This document shows positions 33,238-45,100 of a DNA stretch of 64,000 bases, piece by piece. Location of the stretch: the NCBI GenBank assembly GCA_963969365.1, contig OZ017762.1, positions 868,001 to 932,000 of the forward strand, in the 5' to 3' direction. Each line of letters starts with the position of its first letter. The first letter of the stretch is position 1. Under the pieces are notes generated by a model. The model was not told where the DNA came from, made no database searches, and worked only from the letters and a program-made list of their open reading frames with translations. The translations under genes and the position numbers were made by a program. Source of the stretch: Asterochloris sp. CNOR1. Taxonomy: Eukaryota; Chlorophyta; Trebouxiophyceae; Trebouxiales; Trebouxiaceae.

Positions 33238-34984
33238 TTCTGAGGTGGGCATCATATCAATTGGGGCATAATCTTGTAAGTCCTGCTCGCCCCCGCCCCA
33301 GCACATCTGACACCTCAGCAGACATGCATGACAGCAGTCTTCAGAGCTGCAGCGGCAAACTTTATCCACCGTCGGGTAAAGATTAGAATAGCAGGTGGCT
33401 GTGAGCCGCGCAGCACAGCTTGGCAGCATGCACCCATTGCTGTCTGGCCCACTGCATGCCCCATCATTGCTGTTGACTTCCTGTCCTCCTGGGGTGGCTT
33501 CACGTCGGCGCTGTCAGGTAGTCTCCACTTGCCAGGCCGCTTCTGAGGTGGTCTAGCTGCATGCTGCGGGGCAGCTATGATCTTGCAGACTCTCTACTTC
33601 TGCTGGTGCTCCCCAGCAAGCAGCAGCCCACAATGAGGTGCAGTGCTAGCGGGCTGGCTGAGGAACATAAGCAGTCCTGCTCCATCACTGCAGCTCAGCT
33701 CAATCATCTGTTTGTTTTGCTGATGATCGGCTTTGGTGATCATCGGCACAATTTACAGCATGCGGCATGTCCACGGAGCAGCACTGGCAACGCATGGCAG
33801 TGAGTCCTGCAGCAGGCCAGCAGAGTTGGCGTGCGCGCTGCTGTAACCTGCAGGCCTCTGACAAAGGGCAGGAACATCCAAAAGCAGCCATTTAGTACCA
33901 TGGTGATGCATTGCTGTGGCCCGCAGGGCGGCATCACAGGACGGGAACGGTCAGCTGGTGCAGGCCGCTGACCACCAGCGCTGGGCCTGAGGCATTCCAC
34001 CGTTTCCGGCATGTGGTTTTGCATCTGGACGCGCAGAGGCTGCAGGACATGTGCCAAGAGAGGCATGACCCTTGAGGCTTGTGGCACTTGCACACTCGAA
34101 AGCTCTTCTCTGTTGCAGGCCTGTTTTTGTAATACAATCATGGGTCTCACAGCAAAGCAAGGCTGCAACACTTTGCAGCGTGGTGCTCTGTGGCATTCGC
34201 CAGCAGTTGCCTAAAGAGCATGACATTGTGATGCACCATCTGCAACACTTTGCTACCATGCAGGCAGCAAACAGGACAGGCGATGACCAGCCTCGCCTGA
34301 AGCCTGGCCTGGTCATGCCCAGGGTGACAGCCTATCCCCGCAGTCTTGCATGGTCAAACCGCGTCAAGCAGGCTTCTCCTGTGCAGAGCGCAGAGGTGGG
34401 CTTCATGCCTGTGCTTGGAGTGCTAGATGCGGTGTGGTTGAATGTGATTTCAACTGGGCAACAGGCTGGTGCCGCACTGTGCTGAATGGCGCCACCAGCT
34501 GCAGGCGCAGGCATTCTTCCTTGAAGGTGGGAGCAGTACAGCTGCCTCACCTGCTGTCACCCCATGCCGGCTCAGTCAGGCATGCCATCCACCTGTATCA
34601 CAAATCCACTTCTTCAGGCTCAGGCTGTCAGACCTGCTCAGCTACTGACCCTCATGTGCACCATTGCGGCACTGCTTCGACCTCAACTGCTTGGCCACAG
34701 TGCTTGACCCAAGTGCTGGGCAAGCGTTCGCCTTCCCGCCGTATGAGACCCAGCGTATCACTGCCAGCCTGCCACAAGGAGATTGCTTCACTGCCAATGC
34801 AGCCCCGCACGCGCTCCCGCTCACAAGGGCGCTGCCCACATCTTGCCTGAGCTAGGTGAACCAGGTGCAGACACCCCAGGGCAGCCCCCGCTCAGCCCAA
34901 GCGTACACAGCTGCGGCCCCACTCCCCTGCACACGCCGATTACCCAGGCTGTGGCGCCTCTCCACAGTGCAGCAGACCTGCCCC

Positions 34985-35487
34985 TGAGCTGTGGAGGGTC
35001 ACCTATTGGGTGCTGGCTGGAGTGGTGATGCTGGGGCAACTGCCGCATGGGGTCATGCACCCCAGAACACTGCAGTCGCTGGCCAGGCTGCCCCAGCTGT
35101 ACCAACTGGGAAGCCTGACCTTCCTGTACGCATACCAGCTGGACAAGCCAGACCTCAACAAGGCCCTGCGGGGCAGCATAGATCGCTTCCTCAACAGCGC
35201 GCTGCCGAACCCCTTCTGGATGTGGCGAGTGGCCAGCTGATTACCTGGCTGCCCCAGGACGGGCACTGTTGAAGACAGCCAAGCAGCGCTACATGTGGCT
35301 CCATGAGTCCCTGGGGAACCCTGCCCTAGCTTCTGGTGCCTTTGCCATTAGCTTCCGAGTCATGGAGCGCCTGCCTGACCAGCAGGCTGTTGCGCTGGCC
35401 TTTGCTGGGAAAATGGCGGTACATGGGCCTGTCTCGCAGGACACCCAGGGCTGGCTGTTCAATGGAGCTGGCAAGAGCTGTCTGTGA
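34985..35487 (+). CDS. Unresolved coding candidate, part C (C-terminal region)
   Basis: The frame 35010-35240 reads convincingly: VMLGQLPHGVMHPRTLQSLA, then QLGSLTFLYAYQLDKPDLNK and a terminal ALPNPFWMWRVAS stop. In another frame, 35269-35487 contains GNPALASGAFAISFRVMERL. Both look like real protein but I cannot identify them or connect them. A tail of part A/B and a separate degraded copy are both possible. Confidence 0.35.
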
Positions 35488-36107
35488 CAGTTGGGATGCT
35501 GTTGCCTCCTGACTGATGCCTGCAGAGCTACCTTGAAGCATGCATCAGCCACCAACAGGTCCAGGGGATGCCCTTGCCTCCTGAATGATGCCTGCAAACT
35601 TCACGGAAAGCTTCTGACAGCCACAAGATTAGCAGATGAGGACCTGCTTGCGGCATAACAAATGTCAGACATGAATGATGAACTCAATGCCACTTGAAGA
35701 CTATGGCGGCACATCTGTGCTCCTGAGCTGGCAGTCCTGGAGAGTTGCTGGAGTTCAGAGCGACTCCCAAACAACATTGGGAGAGCTGGATTTGGTGTGA
35801 GACATGGCAGCATATCACACAATCACATAAGGAGGCCGGATGTTAATCTGAAGTGCTGCAGTGGCTAATCCAGCACAACTGCCACTCTAGGCAGGGGTGA
35901 GCTGCAGTGGCCTCTAGTTCCGCCACCAGGCTGGCCCAAGCACACCTGGCCTTGAAGAACCTGCTGCCAGCTGATGCCCTGAAACACAATTTTGGAGCTT
36001 GCCATGAAAAGGAGCAGTGAGCCCTGCGTTGCTGAAGGTCTTATGCATGAGCAGACTTCATCCCTTTAGTTGTCTTGTGTTCATGCTTTAAACTCAATTA
36101 GAGAACA
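35488..36107. other. Intergenic, between part C and SMC 3' end
   Basis: No exon supported. A minus-strand open stretch near 35880-35975 follows a good acceptor, but a shorter last exon for the SMC gene at 36108-36149 fits better. Confidence 0.4.
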
Positions 36108-39100
36108 TCACAGTTTGTGGACTTGCGTGCCCATTCCGTCTCTGGACATCTGCACAGGCATACTAAGTCAAGACGCTCAGCGCCAGCATCCTGGAGAGCA
36201 GAAGCCAGTGGATAGCATGCACACTTACCTGGAAGAGGCTGGAGCAGTGCTGCTGGAAGGCCTGGTTATGGGTCACACACAAGATTTGGCAGCTGCCATC
36301 AGAGGATGCCAGCCCCTGCAGCAGCACAGGCATGCTCGCTGGCACATGCTGCTTTGACCCTCTTGTATCTGACACAAAGCAAGCTATGCAGCAGGGCCTC
36401 ACCGTCAGAAGCGCTGCCACCACTGCCTGGTTGCTTTCATCCAAGGCCGCATCAATCTGCACGAGAGTCTGTTAGTGTGCTTCAGCTGCTGAAATGTGCA
36501 GGCGTCTTTAGCAGGAAAAGCATCAGAGGAGGCACCAACCACTGCAAAGCACAATCGTGATTGCATGACAACATCACTGTGTTGCTTGAACTTCGTGGGA
36601 AGCCCACCTCGTCCATGAGAAACACAGAGACTCTCCCACCTGCGCGTGCGGTCTGCAAGGTACCATGTCTCAAGTGAGCGGCCCAGAGAATGCCCTCAGG
36701 CAGGTTTTGTTTCAGGCCAGACGAAGAGTGCACACAACAGCAGCTGTGCTCTGGTGCTTGCAGCACCGGTGCTTGCAGCAGGCAGGCCAGATCCTTGGCT
36801 TGGGCAGCACGGAATGTGCAGGCTGGTGACCCTGCAGGCCCCAATGAGATTGTCCCATGTTCAATGTCCTGGTGCCGCCCAACTGCTGCCGCCACCAGGC
36901 CATCCTGCGCTGCTCACTGCTAGGATGACTGCCAGGGAGAGCAGTGTGCGCTGCCCGCCCGACAGCTTCCCCAGCTCTGCACTCCAGCCGGTGACGCAAG
37001 AGCCAGTGTCTGCCTCCTGTGGCTGCCGCCTGCCTGGGCCAACAGCTGCTTCAAGCCTGACCTCAATCTGCACCCCATCGTGCATTTTATTACCCTGCTT
37101 CCTCAGGCGCAGCTCCTGCAGCCAGGTGGACGTGTGATCTTCCTACAAGAGTGCATCGCGCCGCACATGCACATGCCGGCTGCAAATCCAGGTGGCGGCG
37201 CGTGTGCAACTCTAGTAGTACCAACTGTGCACTCCCAGATGTTAGCTGCCTATCATTTCCATGCTTCCACACGGGCAGGTCCTGCTGATGGGCCATACGT
37301 GCTGCCTTGCACTGCATTTCTGTGCTGGTCCTTGCATGGCCAGCTTAGCTGCACATCCAGGTACTAGCAACTTCACCAGCTAGCTCCCAATTGTGCAGCA
37401 CTGGGCGTCGTGGAAAAGCATGTTGTGGTTGGCCAACTCAGGTCCTCTCTGTGCTAAGGACTGCGTCAGGGATCTGACCGACTCACCATGCCTGGTAGAA
37501 GCCCAGTGGTGAGGGCAGCAAAGTGCTCGCGCACAGCCTCATACACCTCCTCATTGGCCCTCTCAACCTGCAGACCAATGCACGAGAGCTGCACATGCCA
37601 GAGTTGGGGCGAGGTGGGAAGGGGTTCAGGGCACCATGCAGCTGAAACTGCACAGGGCCATGTGCAGGAGGTGCATATATGATCTGCATGACTCTTCGTG
37701 TTGCAAAGCCAACTTACAAATTGAAATTGCCAGAAAGCAGCTGCCGTCAGGCTGGGTGAAGCTCCCGAGCCCAGGAGACTGGAGGGGGTGCGCTGGGAGG
37801 TCCTGCTACAGCATCTGTGACAGCACAACGGAGCTTCCGTCCTCAGCTGCACTATGCAGTGGGGAACCCTTTGCTGGTGGCATGGCCAACTCTGTTGACA
37901 CCAGCAGATCATGCAGCACCCCACATGCTGTGGCCCACCTGAGCCCTGGAGGCTTGGATGCCGTCCTCCAAGACCACAGCTGCCTGTTGCAGCACCTGAG
38001 CCCGCTGGTGGAACTGGGCAAGTGCTTCCTGGCGCTGCTGGAACAGCACCTGCACAGCAGGAGCAACCGAATTCGAAGAGGCACAACTTGAGCATTGAGC
38101 ACCCTCCAATCCGTTGCGCAGCAGAAGAGACTGAACAACCACACAACAAGGCTGGTCCAGCACACGCAGCAGGAAAGTATGCGGACATGAGCAGTCTCAG
38201 CATGCCTGCTGAGTCAGGAACATTTCTTTAAAGCAGACCTGACATGCACACAGCTTCTCACCCGCTCACTGGCAGGCAGCTCCTGCGCCCTGAGGTCCTC
38301 CAGCTCAGCCTGTATGGAGGGGCAGGGAGCAATGGTCAGTCACCCAGCAACAGATCGCTGGTTCAGTAGCTCTACAAAGCCTCTGCAGCTGAGACACATT
38401 TGATGGTGGTCACGAAGGGTGATTGCCCCACTCCTGGCAGTCAGCCCAGCATGCTGATGGTGTCGGCAGCAGCAGTCAACTGCATGAAGGCATAGCGACT
38501 TGCAATGGATGTGATGCTGCCCAAGAGCTTTAGTGTGCTGCTGTGGGGCGTGCATGTGCTCTTAGTCCTCTACCTCTGGAGGCATGGGAATTCTTGATGA
38601 AAGCAAGACGATGTACTGTTCAAGCATTTCGGCGTGCTGCTATACAAGCTGTGGCTAGCAGAGAGAGCAGTGCCCCCATGTAGGTCAAATGACAGGCTGT
38701 GCAGCCCAGGCCAATATTAAGCACAGCATGCTGATGGCCGCAAGCTGCGGCACCCACCTGCAAAGCCCTGTAGCGCTGCTGCAGGCCCTTGAGCTCCTTG
38801 GTCACCTCCTGAGGTGATGTGGCTTGATGACCTGCAAGCAGTAGGGTGTTTCAGACAATGGTTTCAGGCCACTTGAATCTGCTTGGCCGCCTGCAGTGTT
38901 GTCTGGCAGTGCTGCAGGCCCTTGAGCTCCTTCTCCCACCTCCTACGATGATGCACGAAGATCACCTGCAGACTGTAGTTGTGCACCTGAGAAGCTGCCT
39001 GCCCAATGACTGTAATGACAGCTTAGCCAGCTACCTGCCTGCTGTCCTGAACACACCAGATGCACGGCCAGCATTTTAAGTGATATGGGCACAGCTGTGG

Positions 39101-42100
39101 CCCTCTAGCAAGAGCATGCAGCATGAGCACCTACAGGCCCAGCATGGACTGTGTGACCTAGCATGCTGGGTCAGTCCCTGCTGGCTCAACACGACCCCCC
39201 ATCTGATATGCTGGCAAGGTGCACAAGGGCCCTAGCTTCTGGGTCTGCTGCTGCCACATGACAGGCTCAACCTGGCGCTGCATCAGCTTTTGCAGGCCAG
39301 TCATTGCCCAAACCCCTCCCCTTGTGCACGGCATGCTGCACCAGCTGCTGCAGGCAACCATTGCCCCCCATGATGGGCACACGCATGCTGCATCAAGTCC
39401 TGCAGGTCTGGCACGGTCCCACGTTTTTGCCTGGCATGCTGTGTTCCTAAAGGCACAGAATGGATCCCTGCCGAGATCTCAGGGACTTTCGTGAGCATGC
39501 AGGCCTGAGGTGTCACAGCCTCTCGGCAGGCATCCTTGAGTCCAGCATGCATCATCTGTGACGCAGATGCGCTGGATCAGCTCCTGCAGGTCTAGCACGG
39601 CCTCTGAACCTGCTGGCTCGCCTAGCGCGGCTTACTATTTGGACACCCTATGCCATTGAGCCCCCAAGGTGTGGCAGGCCCTAGGCATGCACTGCTCCCA
39701 GCAGCCGCTGCAGCCCCGGTGCTGCTCCAAGCAGCAGCTGCTGAGGGTACTGTGCGTGGGGTGCTGCTGATCCACTTCAGAGCTCTGCCTGCACACCTGT
39801 GCCACCCATGCTTCCAGGGTGTGGCAGGCCCGCCAGGTTGAGCAGGCATGCTGCATCAATCTAATAGATGGCGGGGGGACCCACCTTGGACACAGGCATG
39901 CTGCATCAATGCCTGCAAGCCCTCCACTGCGCCCAGCAGCTGCTGCAGGTCAGCCTCGTGAGCAGCCTGCTGCTTCTCCACCTCAGCGCTCTGCCGGGAC
40001 ACTTGTGCCACTTCTGCCTCCAGCATGTGGCAGGCCTTGCAGACGTCCTGGTGCTGAGCGCTGCTGGCTGCCAGCTGGAGGTCCAGGCGGTCTCTCTGCT
40101 GGGCCGAGGCGTGCAGTGTTGCCTGCAGGGACAGGGAGCCAAGGTGTGGGTTCCTTTGACTGTGCTGTCAGGGGCTCTGAACCTGCAAGTGAGCTGTAGA
40201 ATTGGCTGCAGGCTGGGTTCGGCATGGCTGCCTCTCAGTGCAGAGGCGGCATGCCTACTAAACAGTGCAGAGAAGAAAGGACAGAAGCTTGAAGCTGGCA
40301 CACTGCTGAGTGATATGGAGCTCCCCCTGGTGCTTCAGGGTTGGCTCTTTCTTGCTGAGAGGTCCCCAGCCTCATTGCAGTGCAAGAAAGGCACGCTTGC
40401 CCGGTGTGCTAGGCAGGATGTCCTACCTTTGCGCGTTGCAGCTGCCCTCTGACACTGCTGACCAGGTGCTCCTGCTCCTGCAACTGGGCGTCCAGCGAGT
40501 CTGAGCCCTCAGCTACCCCCTCAAGCTGGGCCTGCAGCAGCTCTGCTCTGTCTGCTGCAGCCTCTGCCTGCAGGCTGCAGTGGAAAGCAGTCAGGCCTGC
40601 CCTGTGGCATCTGTGCAACCTTGCTGGCTGCAGAGGTCATTTGTCCAGAGCGAGGGAAATTTGTTGAGGGGTACGGGGCTTGTTTATGGAGGACATGAAA
40701 AATACAATAAGCACCTTGTCACAAATTTGCGACGCTGCATCTAGGCACGTCATCGTGGAGCCCGCCCTGCGCGGACACATGGTCGGCGCTGTGGCCTCGG
40801 TTCATGCCACCAACATGGCGATACTCAATGCCACAGTCACTGCCCCCCGGGGCGATAGGACACAAACAGGTGCGGCCCTATTGATATTGCATGCATCCAA
40901 GAGGATCCTCCAGTAGTTGCCATTTTGCGCCAAAATGCGCATTATAGGCGAGTAGCTCGTTGCATTTGCTCTGTACCAGCAGCACAAGAGAAAGCCCACC
41001 TGTGCTGTAATGTCGGCATGTTCATCTGTCAGCCTGACCAGCTCCCGCCTGCATGCCATTGCAGCGGACAGCTCCAGCAGCAGGAGTGTAAGCGCAGGTG
41101 CATCTTGCAGGTTGAGCAGACAGCACTATAGTGACAATGACAGGCTGCTGGACATGTCAGAGCAGCTTGCTGTGTACTGGCAGCCATGAGTGTCTGGCTT
41201 CAAATGCAACCCAGGGCAGACAAAGCTCGCCTGGCACTGTCCAGCTGCTCAGTGAGGCAGGCGCCCAGGCCACCACCAGGGGCCCGGCTGCCCTGGCAGG
41301 CTGCCTGCAGCTCCTGCAGCTGCTGGTGCAGGCTCTGCAGCCGCTCCGCCTCCAGTGTAGCCTGCCTGGCAGCCCTCTGATGCAGCTGCAGGTCTGCTGT
41401 CAGTCTGCGGACGGCCTGCAGCGCTAGTGTGCACGTGCCGTACAGGTCCTCTCCGCATGCACACCAGCAGCAGCGCAGTGTCCATGCTGGCAAGGTCAAG
41501 TCGAGACACAGCTTTGCAGTGTTGATGCCCCAGCGAGGGACTTTATCAGGCAGCTTGATGCGCAGGTCAAATTGGCAGACCTGCTTGGTTGCCTCAAGCT
41601 TGGTGCTGGCCTGAGCTGCTTGCGCTGTCTGCTCCTCTGCACGGCTGACTTGTCGCTGAAGGGCATCCTCCTGCTGCTGCAGCTTTTCTGCCTCCTGCGC
41701 TGCTGCCTGTGCAGCGCACTGCATGCCCAAAATACTCTTGTAGACCATGAGTAGGTGCTGAACGTTGCCCAAAGATCTGCCAAACATAGGACTTGCCTGC
41801 AGGCGGTCTGCCTCCATCTTGCTGCACATCCTGCTTGGTCGGCCGTCTTGCGAGGGGCGCCAGCCACCCTGCACAACTCACAAAATCAGACTGTCAGAGT
41901 TCTCCATGCGAGCCGGCTGGACCCAGAGGTTCTGTGAATTCAAGCCAAGCCAACCTTATCCAAGGTGGCTCACAGGTGTGCAAGTCCCCATACAGGTGGA
42001 GCGTGAGAGCAGCTCAGCATGTGTACAAGTCTTCGTGGCAATCCAGCACAAACAATGACAGTGTCACCATCACCTGCAGGGCGCCAGGGTAGCTGACCTT

Positions 42101-45100
42101 ACCGTCCAGGGTGACAAAGGCAAGGCCCTGGCTGGCCCGCTCAGGCCCCAACGTGGCAAGCCATGGCTGTACGATATGGATGCACAGAAGTGCATGTGTC
42201 CACGCAGGTGGGCAGGGCAACTAAGCATGCCTGCAGGACTGTGGAGTTCAAACAGGCCAAGGAGGCCCCACCTGCAGTGAGCCAGGATTGCTGATTTTGC
42301 CGTCCAGGGTGACTGAGGCCAAGCCCTGCTTGGCCAGTTCAGCCGCTACTGCTCTGTTGCTGGCGATCAGGTGGCCCCCAAAGGTCTTAAGCATGACTGT
42401 ATGGTGCTTCTGGTTGTATGTGATAAGGTCTAAAGGGCAGATTATCTCTCCTGCATGAAGAGGTCAAGAGGGTGCCTCAAACTTTGAAAGATCGCTGGGC
42501 CAAGTGCGTGTCAAGCTTGTAGCTGGAGCAAATGCATCATTCTCAATGCCAGCGCAGGCCTGCTTGCGCTTTGTCAGCTGCTGATAGACAGGTATGGCCA
42601 AAGATGCTCAAGCACATTGCCAATGTTGGTGACGGCGCTGCAGCCTGATGACGCATACCTGACTTGAACTTGGCCTGAACAGAGCGCTGTTTTTGGCTGA
42701 CATCGCGTGTCTGCAGCTGCTGCAGGGCCCAGATGCGCAGCCTGCCACCCCATGTCTGTGCTTTCCAGGCCTGGCTACACGCCAGCAGGGCTGCTGCATC
42801 CTTTGCAGTGGGCACCAGAACCACATGCAGCTTGTGGCCTGCAGGGCACCCAGAGCCAATCACACAGCGGCCAACACGCAAGAATTGCTGGCAGGAGTTT
42901 AGCCCAATCTCTGCCTGCAGCCTTGCCACCCATGGTGCTCGCCCTCAACAGCAGAAGGGCTGCAAACCATTCGACATCTGTCAGCCCCCAAGCTTGCAAG
43001 CAGTGGCTGCTGTTGTGCACGTCTCTTGGCAACAGTTGGGCAGCCCCACCTGCAATGAGGTCCAGTGCATCCAGCAAGCCAGATTGCAGCTCCTGCCCCT
43101 GCTTGAGGTGGAAGCACTCGTGCAGCATGCCGCACGGTGGAAGCTCTCTGCCAGCACTGGCCTGCAGCAGGACAACTTGAGCCTGTGAGCTGAGGCATTG
43201 CACATCAGAGGCTGAAGATTGCAGTAACACTGCGCCACAGAATCAGCTGGGGTTACAGGACATGAAGCCCCGCAATACCTGCAACCATGGTTCAGCATCT
43301 GCATGACTGGCTTGAGATTGTGCCTTGACAAAGGCAGGGCCTGGTCCCTCTTGTCTGGATTCAGCAACACAACTGGTGTGTCTGGGACCACTACAGTCAA
43401 GCTGGGGTCATTCCAACAGAACGGCAGGACAGGTGGCCAGTCAGTTCTGCCCCTGGACACAGTTGTCATCATATATACTTGCCTGCAGCTTGCCCAGACG
43501 GAGCTCAGCCATCTGCAACTCAGCTGCTATGATTTGAGCCGTCTGCTGGGCAGCCTGCTGCTGCTGCTGCACCTGTTGGACCTCTGCCAGCGCTCTCAGC
43601 CTCTCTTCAATAGCGTCGGGATGCCTGCTGGCATCAGCCAGGTGCTGCTGAAGCCTGCAGGGCATGAAAGCAGCAGTTGTTGGCCTCAATAGCGCTGCCC
43701 TGCATGGCTGATTTTAGCGCCTTTTGGGCAGCAGCAGCAGTGACGCCGTCCAGAACAGCTTGTTCAGACGATGCCTTGCCCATCAAGCTCTTGTTTTCAG
43801 CTACCTGTTTTGGGCAGCTGTAGGGTGAGTGTGCTCACAGGGCAGGCTTGCCTACCACTGTCATCCTGTCCCACGTTGTTTGCACAGTCCCAGGCAGTAA
43901 CACAGCAGTTTTTGCCTGCCTTGCTCGTCAGTGAGCCAGCCTCAAGCCTTGCAACATGATGTCTGCCCTGAGGCCAATAGTCTTGGGCCCCAACAGCAAC
44001 CCTGGTGCTGTACAAACGGCTCACCTGCCAAGCTCCTGCTTGAGGGGTGCCAGCCTCTTCCCCGCGTCAGCATGGGCTTTCTGGTGCTCAGCTGCCTGCT
44101 GCAGCGCTACCTGCATGCCTGCCTTGACCTGTGCAGGCTCTATGCTGAAGTTTGCAATGGAGACATTGTTGCCTGCAGGGGCAGCCCTCAGTGAGGACAC
44201 AGCTTACTGATCTGTATCAGCTGCGTGTACCAGCACTGATAGGTGGCAAAAGCATTGGCTTTGCAGACTGATGCCATGCAGGGGTTAGTATAATCTGCAG
44301 ACTTCAGCACACCTTCCTTCAGGCTGCCCTCCATCTGCTGCACAAGGCCATGCTGCTGTTGCATGGCCACGTGGACATTAGCCAGCTGCTGCAACAGATT
44401 GGCACTCTGCTGCACAGCCTCTTCATGTTGCTGTTGCAGCTGCTTGAGCTGCATTAGCTGCAAGCGGTGCACGTCCAGCAGTCACAATGCGCTTCCTTAT
44501 GATGGATACACAGGTGAGGACAGAATGAACAACAGGGAGCCGACAGGGAGTCACAATTGTGTTTGCTGCCTGCGCTGCTGAAGCACAGACAGCCTGCAAC
44601 CTGCTCAGCCAGCACTACATGATGCTGCTATTCAATGTGAACTGCAGCAGGCTTGTGCAGCCGCAAGTGTCAGCATGCTTGCCTGAAGACAAACCTATGT
44701 GGACAGCACTAGCGGACAAGGCCCAGTGACTTTGACTACTGCCTTTTGCTGATGAGCCCTTTCAGCCTGCAGACCTTCAGACCCCGCATGCTCGAAACCA
44801 AGCATGCTTTCCTGCAGACAGTTCCAGGACAATTGTTGAGAGTCCAGCAACCCAGAGCAGACTCACGTCCTCCTCAGCTGCAGCGAGCTTGAGCTCCAGG
44901 GTGTGTGCAGAGTTGTCGTCCCCTGCCAGCTGATCTGCTTTGGCGGCCTTCTCGCATGCCTCCATCTGACAGCGCAGGCTTTCTGCCTGTGCCTGCTTAG
45001 CTGCCAGCTGCACCTACAAAACATCCATTCGATGGTATGAAATCCCTGCTAGGGGCCAAGACCTGGCTGTGCTGGCGTAAGGCCCATGCTTCCCTCTCCC

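Noticed and set aside
35880-35975. Alternative last exon of the SMC gene
   Set aside because: The 42-nt exon 36108-36149 (MSRDGMGTQVHKL) is nearer, in phase and matches the usual short SMC tail.
37466-38203. Minus-strand 245-codon frame in the SMC gene
   Set aside because: It contains exon 37487-37567 in frame but otherwise reads introns; phase supports separate short exons.
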